Shown here piece by piece: positions 35,201 through 45,676 of a stretch of 64,000 bases of DNA. The notes under the pieces are model-generated. The model had not been told where the DNA came from. It worked only from the letters and a program-made list of their open reading frames with translations, and did not search any database. Within the stretch, counting starts at the first letter, position 1. Each line of letters starts with the position of its first letter. A program made the position numbers and the translations under genes. The stretch is from Bathynomus jamesi (Eukaryota; Arthropoda; Malacostraca; Isopoda; Cirolanidae). The stretch lies in the NCBI GenBank assembly GCA_023014485.1, contig JAJOZX010001074.1, forward strand, positions 775,001 through 839,000, written 5' to 3'.

Positions 35201-36206
35201 GATCCTCATAAAATTTAATATCTTCTTTGTTGTCTGAGAGCAGTCGACTTTTCTGTATCTCTTCAATAGCATCGGGAGCTCCGATGTCCCAGAGCTTGTT
35301 CAGATTTTCTGAAAACTTCTCCCTGCCTTTTCCCGCGTCACTGTCTCTCATCTTGCTCTTCTGCAGCGAGCGCCACTCTTCCCACAGTAACTCCAGTTTT
35401 CTTTCGCAGTTACGCCTCGTGATCGTCTTTATACGTGCCATGTTCCAAAATGCCAGAACATTGGCCACCGTGTCTTTTACGGCGGCCTTCCTGTCAGTAG
35501 TTTCCTGCTTGGCATAGAAGAAGTACTGGAGAACTTGATGGGTGGTTGGCAATTTGGCACCACCGATCGAGGAAGATGGCTGACCAATTAAGAAGACGTC
35601 CGTGGCTGACCTTAGAGAAGGTGGTGCTGTGCTGTTGTTGCTGCTTTCTCTTTTCCAGAATAAGTAACTTTCAGAGTCTTCCCACTCCTGGTTGTTAACA
35701 GTTTATCCATTGTACTAAAGTCTAGACTTATCAAACAAGAATCAATTGACACAGTTGATCTGTAAAAAGCAAACTGTGATTAGTAAAAATATTGGTCATA
35801 GACATAGCGTGTGTGTGTGTAATTGGGATTTTAGGATGCGCCAGCTACTGATGCTATGATTACGTCCATAACGGGGGACAAATACGGTATTTTAAATTTT
35901 AATGTTATTTCTAGGTGAGTGTAACTTCTAAACCACTTGTCCGATCAACTTGGTAAGTATCTGAAAGGATTTCTTTCACTGAGAGGATTCAGAAAATATG
36001 GTCATTTGATGATTTATCTTTATTCAGTAAAACATTGTCAATTTGGCCAAATTTCCAAAATTGAAATTTTCAAGGTCGATGCGCGACCCCTAAATATTGA
36101 TCGATTTTGGTAAAAATGGTGTCAGTGTACTTCCACTAAACCAAATCATGGGAAAAACTTTGACCAGCTATAATTTTTAAAAAAAAGTGAAAAGTGATCC
36201 ACCCTA
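32283..36206 (-). mobile_element. 3.9-kb DNA transposon with 334-bp inverted repeats and D-D-CxxH-E transposase
   Basis: Terminal inverted repeats of 334 bases (32283-32616 and 35873-36206) start TAGGGTGGATCACTTTTC and end inside at GGGGACAAATACGGTA-type sequence; few differences between the arms are visible. One spliced gene fills the interior on the minus strand. Foldback-element sequence lies on both sides (CTCAGAATGGTCC at left, GGAACAAGGAACTCTTCTGG at right), so the target was a foldback repeat. I could not find an unambiguous TSD. Confidence 0.88.
32839..35687 (-). CDS. Transposase, five exons visible, D-D-CxxH-E (hAT-like catalytic layout)
   Basis: Splicing 35687-34896, 34764-34576, 34462-34089, 33935-33695 and 33537-32839 gives about 764 residues without a stop; all junctions are GT..AG and frames agree. 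Exon 1 has SATDVFLIGQPSSS, KLPTTHQVLQYFFYAKQ, RNCERKLELLWEEWRSLQKS and a Ser/Glu-rich region. Exon 2 holds AVVHWDGKVIK (candidate first Asp). Exon 3 holds ILISGAPQCTEGKLLAVP, GLCFDTTSSNTG (second Asp) and LGCRHHVMEL (CxxH). Exon 5 holds VTNDVAERGIKLIEDY (candidate Glu). Similar proteins recur in arthropod and cnidarian genomes as uncharacterised, from memory. The first exon start is unresolved: an in-frame stop lies 9 bases upstream of the AG at 35688, so a 5' exon with the ATG should exist. Confidence 0.82.
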
Positions 36207-36209
36207 CCG

Positions 36210-36378
36210 TGCATGGAACAAGGAACTCTTCTGGGAAATTACATCCACTATAGTTCGAATAAGTAATGATAAATGACAAATACTATAGTTTTTTCTTTTT
36301 CATGATGGAAAGCCCAACGTGGGCACCGGGTTACTCGCAAAGAGGCCCAAAATATAGCTTCCCTCACTAGCTATCTGC
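36210..36378 (+). repeat. Foldback element, left half only
   Basis: GGAACAAGGAACTCTTCTGG, TAGTTCGAATAAGTAATG and CCAACGTGGGCACCGGGTTA match copies at 2721 and 13326. It adjoins the right end of the 32283 transposon and breaks off near GCTATCTGCAGAG. Confidence 0.8.
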
Positions 36379-36591
36379 AGAGTGCTAAAACCTGGCAGAT
36401 TTCCAGTATAAATTTGTATTTTTTATTTTTATTTTTTGTATTTTTCCCCCCCCTATCTCTCTATCTATAACATTGGTTGGAAACAATTCATTTGATCTTG
36501 TGCTAAAAATCGGTAGTTTTTCCTTACAAATTTGTATGCTTCTCCCACAATCCTTTAATGTTTATTTTTAATTCTCCGTTTATTGTGTGTG

Positions 36592-36624
<33 letters not shown>

Positions 36625-36660
36625 GTAACCTATATTTATAGGCTGTAACTCTTTATGTAC

Positions 36661-36740
36661 TTCAGTGTTTCTGAGGATGTCATTAGACGAAAGCGCTTGA
36701 GCACCATTCTGTGTTTCCTTCGTGGTTTTATTCATCATAT
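36661..36740 (+). mobile_element. Penelope-like tail, single arm with hammerhead-like core
   Basis: CTGAGGATGTCATTAGACGA at 36671 followed by AAGCGCTTGAGCACC repeats the core of 17938, then GTTTCCTTCGTGGTTTTATT and an AT run. Here there is one orientation only, as in an uninverted tail. Confidence 0.6.
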
Positions 36741-36741
36741 A

Positions 36742-36795
<54 letters not shown>
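36740..36795. repeat. (AT)n microsatellite
   Basis: A TA run that directly follows the Penelope-like tail. The same tail-plus-AT order is seen at 11636 and 18008, so the AT run may be part of the insertion unit. Confidence 0.9.
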
Positions 36796-36799
<4 letters not shown>

Positions 36800-38460
36800 C
36801 GGAAATTGGTCGAGAGTACGAAGGAATTTCCGAATAGCTTATTTCAATGCACAACATATTTGAAGTATTTTTACATGGTAGTGGTGCTGGTAGTGCTACT
36901 ACTATTACTACTAATAATAATACTGTAATAACCTCTTTTTAATTAATGAGTACTGATCAATCTTTATATTAATGTTATTTTTTTATGTATCGATGAATCA
37001 CGTGACCCAAATCCTTTAAAATCATGGGTTACTTTTCATTTAATGAGAGCCCAATGAAAGCGAAAGCTGAAGGAATATTGCTGTTAAAGTCAATACTCCT
37101 AAACTTGCTGCAAATGCCATGCTCATATTATTTTAATATTTATATTATTAATAAAGAGTTTTCTTAAGGGTTAGCGTATGAAAGGCTTTAAGATTTTATC
37201 ATTCTGCCCCGCGTGACGTCATTGTGAAATTGCTCTTATGAAGGTCAACATTTCTTCCTACCTCTTTCGTAATTTATAGAGAAATGATCAAATTTCCACA
37301 TTCATTTCGTTTTGAATTTGTGATTTGTTGTGGTGTTGATTGTGAATTATGCGGATGCTGATATCGGAGAATATGGTGAACCAAATTTTGGGGATCCAAG
37401 TTCTATAATATTCGTTGGGACAAACTAAATCTAAATTGAAACAAACGGGATAAAATCAGCTTTGAAATATTCTTTTTATTGAATATTACCAGAGCAATTT
37501 TTGTTTCTAAAATGTAGGAAACTTAAAATTGCTTGTTATCCTATAAATCTAAGAAAGGATTACATCTAATCAACTTTACATTCTATCGACAAGCACATTG
37601 TGAGTTAGGTTAGTTTAGCATAACTTGGGTTACGATGAGTTATTTTTTTACAGTCGATATTATGGTTTTATTGGTCCATCTAAAATAAAGAATATGGTGG
37701 GTTCGAAATGTGGTTTATAACAACAGTATGAAAATGATAATGATAATCTTTATTGGCAGGAGACAAATCTCATAGTTTGGTTGCTGTTAAGAACGCCAAG
37801 GTTTGTAAATGGCGTTCCTTCTAGTACCAGTCTGTTGTTTGTAGTCAGTAATGTATTTAACTGTGCCAGTGTGATACGTAATTTTATATAGCCTATGTAT
37901 TTATCACTAGGGTTGGTGAATCAGTTAATAAGAAAACAGGACCCATGGTTACTGGTTACTGGTTATTGGTTAGTGGACTGGTAACTGATATATTTTCTAA
38001 ATCTCGAATCTGGAGGTATTAACGTAGGCAGTTAGTTGTATGTTCATTATTTATAGTATTTCATTGGCTTACATGGTCACTGCTCCAGACAAGTGAGACA
38101 ACTATTACTTAGCGTTATATGGACAACTTTTATAATGTTGTTGAGTCTGAATTAAAGATTGTTTGTTTGTCTGGATTACTGTAAATCACAAATTAAGTTC
38201 GTGCTTAGCAAGAATAAATAATTATTCTCAATTCACTCTGTGGTGATATGGTGAAAAACAGAAAAAAGTAGTTTTTACGTTTCTTGAGAATGAACATCAT
38301 TTCCAAGCATAAAAACATTATGGGAAGCAGCTTTGGCAAATATTAAGTTTCGGGGATACCAGTTATGACGCAGTCGGATATTTATTACAAGGATCATGAC
38401 TGGCCTGAAAGTTCATGACGTTATCCTGAACTGTCGCCAATCATGCCAAATCTTTCATCA
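36800..38460. other. Intergenic stretch: nothing firm
   Basis: AT-rich sequence. GGTTACTGGTTACTGGTTAT at 37950-37975 is a short tandem patch. GATAATGATAATCTTTATTG near 37735 looks like a retroelement 3' end but cannot be assigned. Confidence 0.4.
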
Positions 38461-38468
38461 GTTATACA

Positions 38469-38670
38469 TAGGCTGACCATATTTCCTTGAGACAAAAACG
38501 GGACATTGGGATGGCAAAAAAGGGACGGGGTTATGTAATATTCTGTATTCATGAAAAAGTAAGTACATAAACCGGGACAAAATTGACATTTTTATTAAAA
38601 CGACGGGACGGCCAGGAAATATAAAACAAACGGTACCGTCCCGTTCAAAACGGTACGTATTGTCAGCCTA
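38469..38670. mobile_element. hAT-type MITE (TAGGCTGACC family), copy 1
   Basis: The ends are TAGGCTGACCATA and its inverse (with one change), with perfect TSD GTTATACA at 38461-38468 and 38671-38678. It contains AAACGGGACATTGGGATGG. A second copy lies at 47601-47790. Confidence 0.93.
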
Positions 38671-39029
38671 GTTATACACCATACTTCATATCAAAAAGGA
38701 TCAACCAACCAGCCAACATTGGCTTTCCCATCCTCAGAGATTTAATGGAACACCTAAAAAGGTGATAATGAAGCTTAATTACAGTTAAAAAAAAGAGTGA
38801 TGGAGTGTAATTTACAAGAAAACGTGAGTAATTAGATTTAGATGTCTGCGCAAAATGTGTACCTGTAAATTATTCCTCTCGACAAACACGTTATTTAATA
38901 AGTCTCATTTAGATTACAATAAAGTTTTACTAGTTATTCCTGCATAATTTCGTACGACTGGAAATCATACCGGGATTTAGATAAAGAAGGGTTCAAACAT
39001 TTTACAGCAAACCGTTCTATTACCTTTAA

Positions 39030-39722
39030 CAGCGCCGGCTCTTCCATTACGCAGTGTGCGTGGGGCCCCGCGAGGCGGGAGAGCCCCCAGCGAGCGGTAT
39101 AAAAAATGTAATTAATTAATTAATGAATGATTGACAGAAATAAAAAAAATGGGCCAAATTTTGATTTTTTTTAAACTGTTCCAGCGCCATTCATTTTATT
39201 TCCATATAAAATCTAGCAATTTTTGTTGTTAAAATCATAAAAATTAAAATATAAACAAACGCCTAATGTGTGCCATCAGATCTGCCATCTCAGATGATGA
39301 CTGCACTGGAATTGCTGACTTACATACACGAGAAGCAGCTGATAGAGTTATATCCAAACCTATGGATTGTTCTCAGAATTGCAGGCACTCTTCCAGTGAC
39401 CGTAGTCACATCTGAAAGGAGCTTCTCAAGTTGAACCTAATTAAAACGTACCTTAGGTCAACAATGGCACAAGAACGTCTGAGTGGGCTTGCCATCATGA
39501 GCATCAATCGGGAGGTAGGCCGGATGCTGTCCTATGATGATGATATTGATGAATTTACAATAAAAAAAAGCCAGGAGAGAAAGGTTTTGAATGTATGTGA
39601 TATATATCTTTCTAAATAAACTTATTAGATTTTTGTATATTTAATTGTATGTAAATCATTTCATTGTGCGAAATATTTATTTATTTATTTATTAGGGGCC
39701 CCAAAGATTGGAGCCGGCACTG
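39030..39722 (+). mobile_element. hAT transposon derivative with 8-bp TSD
   Basis: The ends are CAGCGCCGGCTC and GAGCCGGCACTG, with perfect TSD ACCTTTAA at 39022-39029 and 39723-39730. The inside holds a plus-strand remnant of the transposase C-terminus. Confidence 0.93.
39330..39619 (+). pseudogene. hAT transposase C-terminal remnant
   Basis: With one frame shift near 39430 the reading is YPNLWIVLRIAGTLPVTV, SERSFSSLNLIKTYLRSTMA and RLSGLAIMSINRE, the hAT dimerisation region in the version found next to TTF/MYM-type fingers. The catalytic region is absent. Confidence 0.85.
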
Positions 39723-40165
39723 ACCTTTAAGAACCCTGAGACCAGTGTTGGGCACTAAAGCGTTAATCCGATAACAGTTAATTAACGAAGTTAACTTTTT
39801 TTAACGGACTATTAACGGAAGTTAATTTCCATTTATCGTTATCGGACCAGTTAACTTCCGATAACTCGATATTTAGTCTGTTAAAGTCCGTTAACACGTT
39901 AACTGCGAGGAGTCATTCACGGAAGATCACCGCTCCGCGAATGAATTCAAACCGCCATAACTTCAGTCTGCTTCCAGATCTCGCAAGGGGAGGTTGTGCG
40001 CTTTTTATTGAAGGTAAGAAGGTTCTTTTAACATTAGTAAAAGTCCTATAATATTATATATATATTAATACGTATGGTAAAATGTACGGTTGAGAAAAAT
40101 TAATTTATAGTAATGACTAATGAATAAGTATTTTTACACTGCGTTAGTAAATCTCTAAAAATGTA

Positions 40166-41167
40166 TATGACGCGTTCGGTGGAGAAGGGGCGAACGCCAC
40201 AAAATTCGAAAAATGAGTTTTTTGTCGTATAATTATCCTTTAAAACCTTTGCTTTACCTATGCAAAAAATTAGATGTTAGTCTGCACTCTTTCACGGTAA
40301 AATTTAGGTTTTAATGTATCTCAGAGAAATTCACTCCGCATCATTGCTTCACATTGAACACATCTATCTACTTTCTGGTCACTCGACAATGCCCTGTGAT
40401 GCTCAATTTGGCCAAATTGAACAAAATATAAAAAATAATTACAGCAATATTATTTACACCAAAAAAGATTATGTTACGGCCATAACTACAGCCGTTTCGC
40501 AGCGCTTCCTAGTTGTAGAAATGAAACAGGCTGATTTTCTCGATTCTGACGTCCTAAAAACGTGCAATGTCATTAGGAAATCAACAACTACTAAATTTAC
40601 AGATGCAAGAAAGTTAATATTTGACTTTCAACACAAAGAAGGCTACGTAATATCTACTGCATACCGCACAACCCCAGATAATAGCCATCCCGTCAGACTG
40701 CAGAAAGGGAAAAAATCCTACAGTGTCAGTTTATTCAATCTAGCCCAGCAGACACTGCAACCAAAGTATTCCCAATTGCTGCCAATAACTAAGGAAAAAA
40801 TAAAAGATCTCAAAGAATTATCAGACCTAATGCCTGCAACTGCAGTGAACTATTATACAAGATTGTTAAAGGAACTGGAAGAAACCGAAACAGTTGAAGC
40901 AGGTAATACAACATTCGACGAAGAGGACCAAATAATGGATTACACCAGTTAACGTCAGAAGCTATCAATAAATAATATTGTAAATTTCTTGGCGTTTTAT
41001 TATATCGACATATTACAACAATATTTTACTCAAATATGTGTTCAAATTCATACAACATTTCAATAAACCGGAAAAATACAAAGGTTTAAAGTTTACAAAC
41101 GTTAACTGCATTTTGTGGCATAATTCGAAAATGTTGCGTTCGCCCCTTCTCCACCGAACGCGTCATA
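40166..41167 (+). mobile_element. 1-kb transposon of unplaced superfamily nested in hAT
   Basis: Inverted repeats of about 32 identical bases begin near GACGCGTTCGGTGGAGAAGG and end with the inverse at 41167. ATAT (or TA) lies at each edge; the target length cannot be fixed because the site is itself AT-rich. The inside has one plus-strand ORF. Confidence 0.82.
40314..40952 (+). CDS. Transposase C-terminal part with GHSTMPCD motif, family unnamed
   Basis: The ORF of 212 residues contains EHIYLLSGHSTMPCDAQFGQ near residue 15-35, then IEQNIKNN, KKDYVTAI and a C-terminal KEKIKDLKELSDLMPA. I recall the SGHSxMPCDxxF block from large arthropod proteins annotated with DUF7869, which look like DDE transposases; there it lies near the C-terminal end of the catalytic domain. 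The upstream catalytic half is missing here, so the element is probably a deletion derivative although this ORF remains open. The start codon is simply the first ATG. Confidence 0.6.
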   Translation: MYLREIHSASLLHIEHIYLLSGHSTMPCDAQFGQIEQNIKNNYSNIIYTKKDYVTAITTAVSQRFLVVEMKQADFLDSDVLKTCNVIRKSTTTKFTDARKLIFDFQHKEGYVISTAYRTTPDNSHPVRLQKGKKSYSVSLFNLAQQTLQPKYSQLLPITKEKIKDLKELSDLMPATAVNYYTRLLKELEETETVEAGNTTFDEEDQIMDYTS

Positions 41168-41324
41168 TATAGTATGTAAAATTTGAATAATAGTTTTTAT
41201 TCACTGATTGTAATATTGTCGTCGAATTAAATAACAATTGCGTATATTACATAGACAAAATATTTTATAGACAAAATAATTCATGGACAAAGTATTTTTA
41301 TTTTATAGACTAAATAATTCAGTG

Positions 41325-41587
41325 TCAAGCAGAAGGCCAAGAGACTTGTCGACACTTGGCTGGACACTGATGGGAAGATAGACATGGCCGACTCTGACTT
41401 CATGGGGGAGCAGATCTTCTTCAACCTCTTCCTGAAGTACAATACGCCAATTCCGTCCTCTGCCGCAGTGGAACGGCTCTTCTCTCTCGGCAAGGACATC
41501 CTGAGGCCCAAGAGGTCAAGACTGGCAGTTGGGCCTAACTTTGAGAAGTTGGTCTTTCTGAAGGGCAACCAGCACAGTGTGTCATAG
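41325..41587 (+). pseudogene. hAT transposase C-terminal dimerisation remnant
   Basis: KQKAKRLVDTWLDTDGK leads into YNTPIPSSAAVERLFSLGKD, RPKRSRLAVGPNFEKLVFLK and a stop. SSAAVERLFSLG is the core of the hAT dimerisation domain. It belongs to the 39743-42013 element and lies just beyond the nested insertion. Confidence 0.88.
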
Positions 41588-42059
41588 TCTTTAATAAATG
41601 TGCCTAAAATTTAATTTTACCTTTCAGTTCCCGCCATAATAATTCTCTGGTAAATTAAAATTTAGTTAATGGTTAGTGGTTACAAGGGTTTCAAAACATG
41701 TAATCAGTACATTTTTTATTAAAAATAAAAAAAAAAGTTATTAAGCAAAAAAGTTGCAAAACTTGATAAAAATACAGTTAAATACCTATTTATTGTTGGA
41801 TTTTGCATAAATAAACATTTTCTATGGGTTTTAAAGCTTTTGTCCTTGATTTTTTTAAATGTTAGTAAAGAAATAGTTATCGTTAACGGATTATCGTTAA
41901 CTTCCGTTAACTTTGTAGTAAAATTATCGGATTATCGTTATCGGAGTTAAAAATTGGGGTTAACGGATTATCGTTATCGAAGTTAACTTTTTGGTTAACG
42001 GTGCCCACCACTGCCTGAGACCAATACTCGCATGAATATGGTTGAGGGACGGTGCAATA

Positions 42060-42255
42060 TTTTTATCCACCATAAGAGGTATGTTACGTTAGGTGAATCT
42101 TATGCCTGGGTTAGCCGTACTTACGTCCAGTTAGGTTAGGTTAGTAAAGTGAGGTGACTCTTCTGCCCGGTTTAAGTGTACGCTAGGTTAGGTTAGGCGA
42201 GTTAAATGGTGATTCTTATGACCGGGTTAGGCTCTCGCTAGGTTAGGTTAGTAGA
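42060..42255 (+). repeat. Degenerate minisatellite with TTAGG runs
   Basis: About three units of roughly 60 bases repeat GTTAGGTTAGGTTAGT, a GGTGA(T/C)TCTTATGCC-like block and CCGGGTTAG. TTAGG is the arthropod telomere motif; here it is interstitial and decayed. Confidence 0.6.
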
Positions 42256-42259
42256 GTCA

Positions 42260-43020
42260 TTAATATATATAATGTCCAAATTTGTTAATGGATCCTGATT
42301 GGACAAAAGTTGATGATGGCATTAGTAGGATTTGCCACGTTGATCGACAGCTCATGATGACGTCATCAACTTTCAAGCCACTTAGGATTTTTTGTAACAA
42401 ATTTGGACCGTCAAAAAAATTGGTGTCCCCGAAACTTAATATTTACCGCAACATTTTTTAACGAGACTGAAAGAGTATTTTGCGGTTTACACACGACAGA
42501 ATTAAGATACCACTTATTATGGCTCTGTATTATTTCATTGTGATTGAAGGCTAAGCTCGGAAGCAGCACACATTTCACCACACACAAAATCAAATTCCAT
42601 CTCTCAAAAGTAATTATAATATTTTTTATTTATTCTTTTTTTTTAATAAATTCTTAGTCTGGAAAAGATTGTTTTATTGTATTTTGGGTTCGATGGTGCT
42701 GAAGTTCCTATGGAATAGTTATAGTTTCTCTCTGATTCACTTTTGTTTTTATCATTTTAACCTTAAATTTTAGCCCATCCCTCTCTCGTAAATGCATCAA
42801 CAGGAATTTAAAACCTGTTTACACGAAACTAAGTATATTCAAACATACTTTTACTGAGCCTGAGAAAGTCGTTTTTTAATAATGAAAACGCCCTAAAAGT
42901 TTGACATCACTGCTCTTGCAAAAGTGAGTGAAGTTTGAACGCTTGGAGCATTAACTTGTGTCAAAATTTAAGTTCCAAAAGCTACATTTCCAAATTCAAG
43001 ATCTCTCTTCAGACTACTCA
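42260..43020. other. Intergenic stretch: nothing recognised
   Basis: AT-rich. CCAAATTTGTTA near 42275 and GTAACAAATTTGG near 42395 are inverted and may end a small palindromic MITE (42275-42408). No coding sequence. Confidence 0.4.
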
Positions 43021-43022
43021 AA

Positions 43023-43023
<1 letters not shown>

Positions 43024-43061
<38 letters not shown>
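43024..43061. repeat. (ATT)n microsatellite
   Basis: Perfect ATT trinucleotide run of about 38 bases. Confidence 0.95.
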
Positions 43062-43062
<1 letters not shown>

Positions 43063-43615
43063 CCAAAAGCATTTCTTACCCTATATTACCCATTCACCCA
43101 TCCACTCTTAATGTATGGCACCATGAAGTAGCTCAGAGTGTATCAAATATCCTTTGAAAATCACTCATCAAATATGCCTGCAAACCCCTCACAAATAATG
43201 ATAACAGACAAGGTCACACCTCTCCAGTGTTTAAAGAGCTAAATACCTTAAACCTAAACGACTAATACAAATTCAGTGAATTGAATAACCTTTATTAATA
43301 ATAAAATAAATACATTCTTTTCAATTTACAATGACATGAATAATTGTGAAGCTCGACTATTTACTTTATTTAATTTGGCCCTTAAGCTTTAGGCTTTACT
43401 GAGCTTTTATTAAAAATAAACAGTTAGTTGTTATTAATTAATTAATAATAATAAATAAGTAAATAAGTATTATTAATAGTTAAAACATGTATTAATCTTA
43501 AATTATCACTACTGACACGACAAATACAAGGTCACCATTGAAGGCACTATACCAATACCATACAAAGAAACCAATATTATACATGAGAAATAAGAACTGA
43601 ACAATCCCAAGAAAT

Positions 43616-44593
43616 GTGTCTCTCTTGCCCCATCGGTTATTCGGGCTCTTTCTCCTTTACGTTCGCCCCCACCAAAGGTTAGGAGTAGAGAGGTGGATGG
43701 GCCTTGTGATGCTGGTGTGGTTGGAGATGTTTCTACCCAATCTGGTCTCTAGGAACTGGGCAATGTTGGGCCTAGCCAGGCTCCTCCGACTGGGCCTATG
43801 GGCTATGGCCCGTATAGATTCAGAGCTCTCAGACCCAGTGAGGGCATCCTTTTTATATAGAATTACTCCCAAGAAACAAGATATCTCTTTTGCATCAAGA
43901 CCTTTGGCCTTTAGCATAGCACTAAGGGATTCGCCTTTCCATGGGTTGGGTATGCAGGCACCAGTCTTCCAGAGACGCTCTAGCACGGTACAAATAAAAA
44001 CTACCTCTGCCCTTCCCTCCCAGTTTTTGGGAACTCCCTGGAAGTTGGGCCCATGGGAGGTGGATTGCTCTTTAGTTAACGACGCTCATATTGTGCATGG
44101 TGTTATAGGACCTATAGATTTGGAGGAAGATCTACTAGCTATTAAGGATGAGTTAATTCATAATGATTATCCAGTAGCAAATGTCAGTAGACTTACAAAA
44201 AGAACAGGTTCAACATATGTTCCAATTCAACAGGTTAAAGTCTCTCTCAATGCACAAGTTCTTCCAGTAAAGATCTATATAGCTTATATACCATATAGAG
44301 TTCGTCAGTTTATTCCACATCCAATTCAATGTTTTAAGTGCCAGGTATTTGGTCATATGGCTAAGTCCTGTAGGTCAAAAACAGTGAGATGTGTTTATTG
44401 CTCTGGAAGTCATGTTGTCTCCTCTTGTCCAAAGACTACTAAAATTTGTGCCAATTGTTCAGGTCCCCATACAGCTAGCTTCAGTGGCTGCTCCTACTTT
44501 AGAACAGCACAGGAAATAGAGAGGCTCAAACTTACATCAATCTCTCTTATAGTGAAGCTAGATCTGTTCTTCGAAATCAGGACTCTACTGTAG
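43616..44593 (+). pseudogene. Jockey/I-like LINE ORF1 (nucleic-acid-binding Gag-like protein)
   Basis: The 325-residue frame ends in three zinc knuckles: CFKCQVFGHMAKSC, CVYCSGSHVVSSC and CANCSGPHTASFSGC at about residues 238-300. Upstream VARLTKRTG-like text (ANVSRLTKRTGSTYVPIQQV) is the RNA-binding segment seen before the knuckles in Jockey-type ORF1. The N-terminal 90 residues are unconvincing and the true start is unclear. The last knuckle is followed by a frame break near 44590. It would coat the LINE RNA for retrotransposition. Confidence 0.8.
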
Positions 44594-45676
44594 TCTCGAA
44601 AAGAACATTTAAAAGTAATGACTTTCCTGTTCTACCAAACCCTATTGTGTCAAGAGAGGAGACTCAAGGCAAGGCTTGGATGTGGTGGATCCCTCTCTCC
44701 CCCTTCAGAATTCTTGGAGTGGGGTTGTGAGGGGAAGACCTGGCTCGACTATGACAATGTCCCAGGGGCCACCTGGGGTGGGGGTGGATGCTGGGGCTGC
44801 GGTCCCTGAACCCTCTATCCCTTTTGGACCTATGGCTCTGTCATCAGACATCATTAAAGTTCTATGTTTAAGTTTATTCAGCTTCACCCTTCAGAGTGGT
44901 AGTAGTCTCTCCAAGAAGACTTTGAGTACTTTATCCAATTTTGTTTGTTTATTTAATGACGCTTTCACACTGACCTCAAAACTGACCAGCTGACAAAATT
45001 CCTTGATAAACTGAAACCTAAGCCTACACCCAAACAGAAACGTTATGTCCAAATTCGCAAACCCACTTAACATTTCATATCCAAAGGTTTCTAACCTCTT
45101 GTTTGCTCAGTGGAATGCCCGCAGTCTCCAATCTAACTTGTCAGAATTTAAACTTTTTATTTACACCAAAAAACCCCATTTAGTGGCAGTTTGTGAGACC
45201 TGGTTAACCTCTAGACTCCAGCCTACTTTTATTAATTATACTCAGATCATAGCAGATATGGTTGGCCGAGGGGGTGGGGGTTTGCTATTTCTGATTCGGT
45301 CAGATTTATGCTTTCGACCATTACCTCTCCGTCCCTTTCCAGCAGGAGTTCTCGAGGTCCTTGCTTTATCTTTAAAAGTAAACAATGGTACTTTAGATAT
45401 ACTCTCAGTTTACAATCCACACCTTTCATTAACCACTATAGAAATCGAACACTATGCTAGTCAACTCGGTCAACAAGCTTTTATTTGTGGTGATTTTAAT
45501 GGTAGACACAGGGCTTGGGATACAGGTATGTCAGGTTCTCCAACACCAACTGCCTTAAATTTATTTAATTTTATTCTTTCTTCGGATTTTGTGTTATTGA
45601 CTCTAGTAGATCTCCCAACAAGATTTAACGTTAATAATGGAAGTTATTCAACGTTGGATCTCTCGTTATGTAGAGG

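Larger units (their letters stand above)
39743..42013 (+). mobile_element. hAT transposon derivative with 8-bp TSD, carrying a nested element
   Basis: The ends are CAGTGTTGGGCAC and GTGCCCACCACTG, with perfect TSD CCTGAGAC at 39735-39742 and 42014-42021. Subterminal regions at both ends are dense in GTTAACTTCCGTTAA and CGATAAC words. It begins 12 bases after the previous hAT TSD. A 1-kb transposon is inserted at 40166. Confidence 0.93.

Noticed and set aside
42060..42255. Telomere end
   Set aside because: TTAGG units are few, degenerate and embedded between transposons, so this is interstitial.
43657..43986. Minus-strand frame with RLWKTGACIPNPWKGESLSA
   Set aside because: It is antisense to LINE ORF1 and lacks any family motif.
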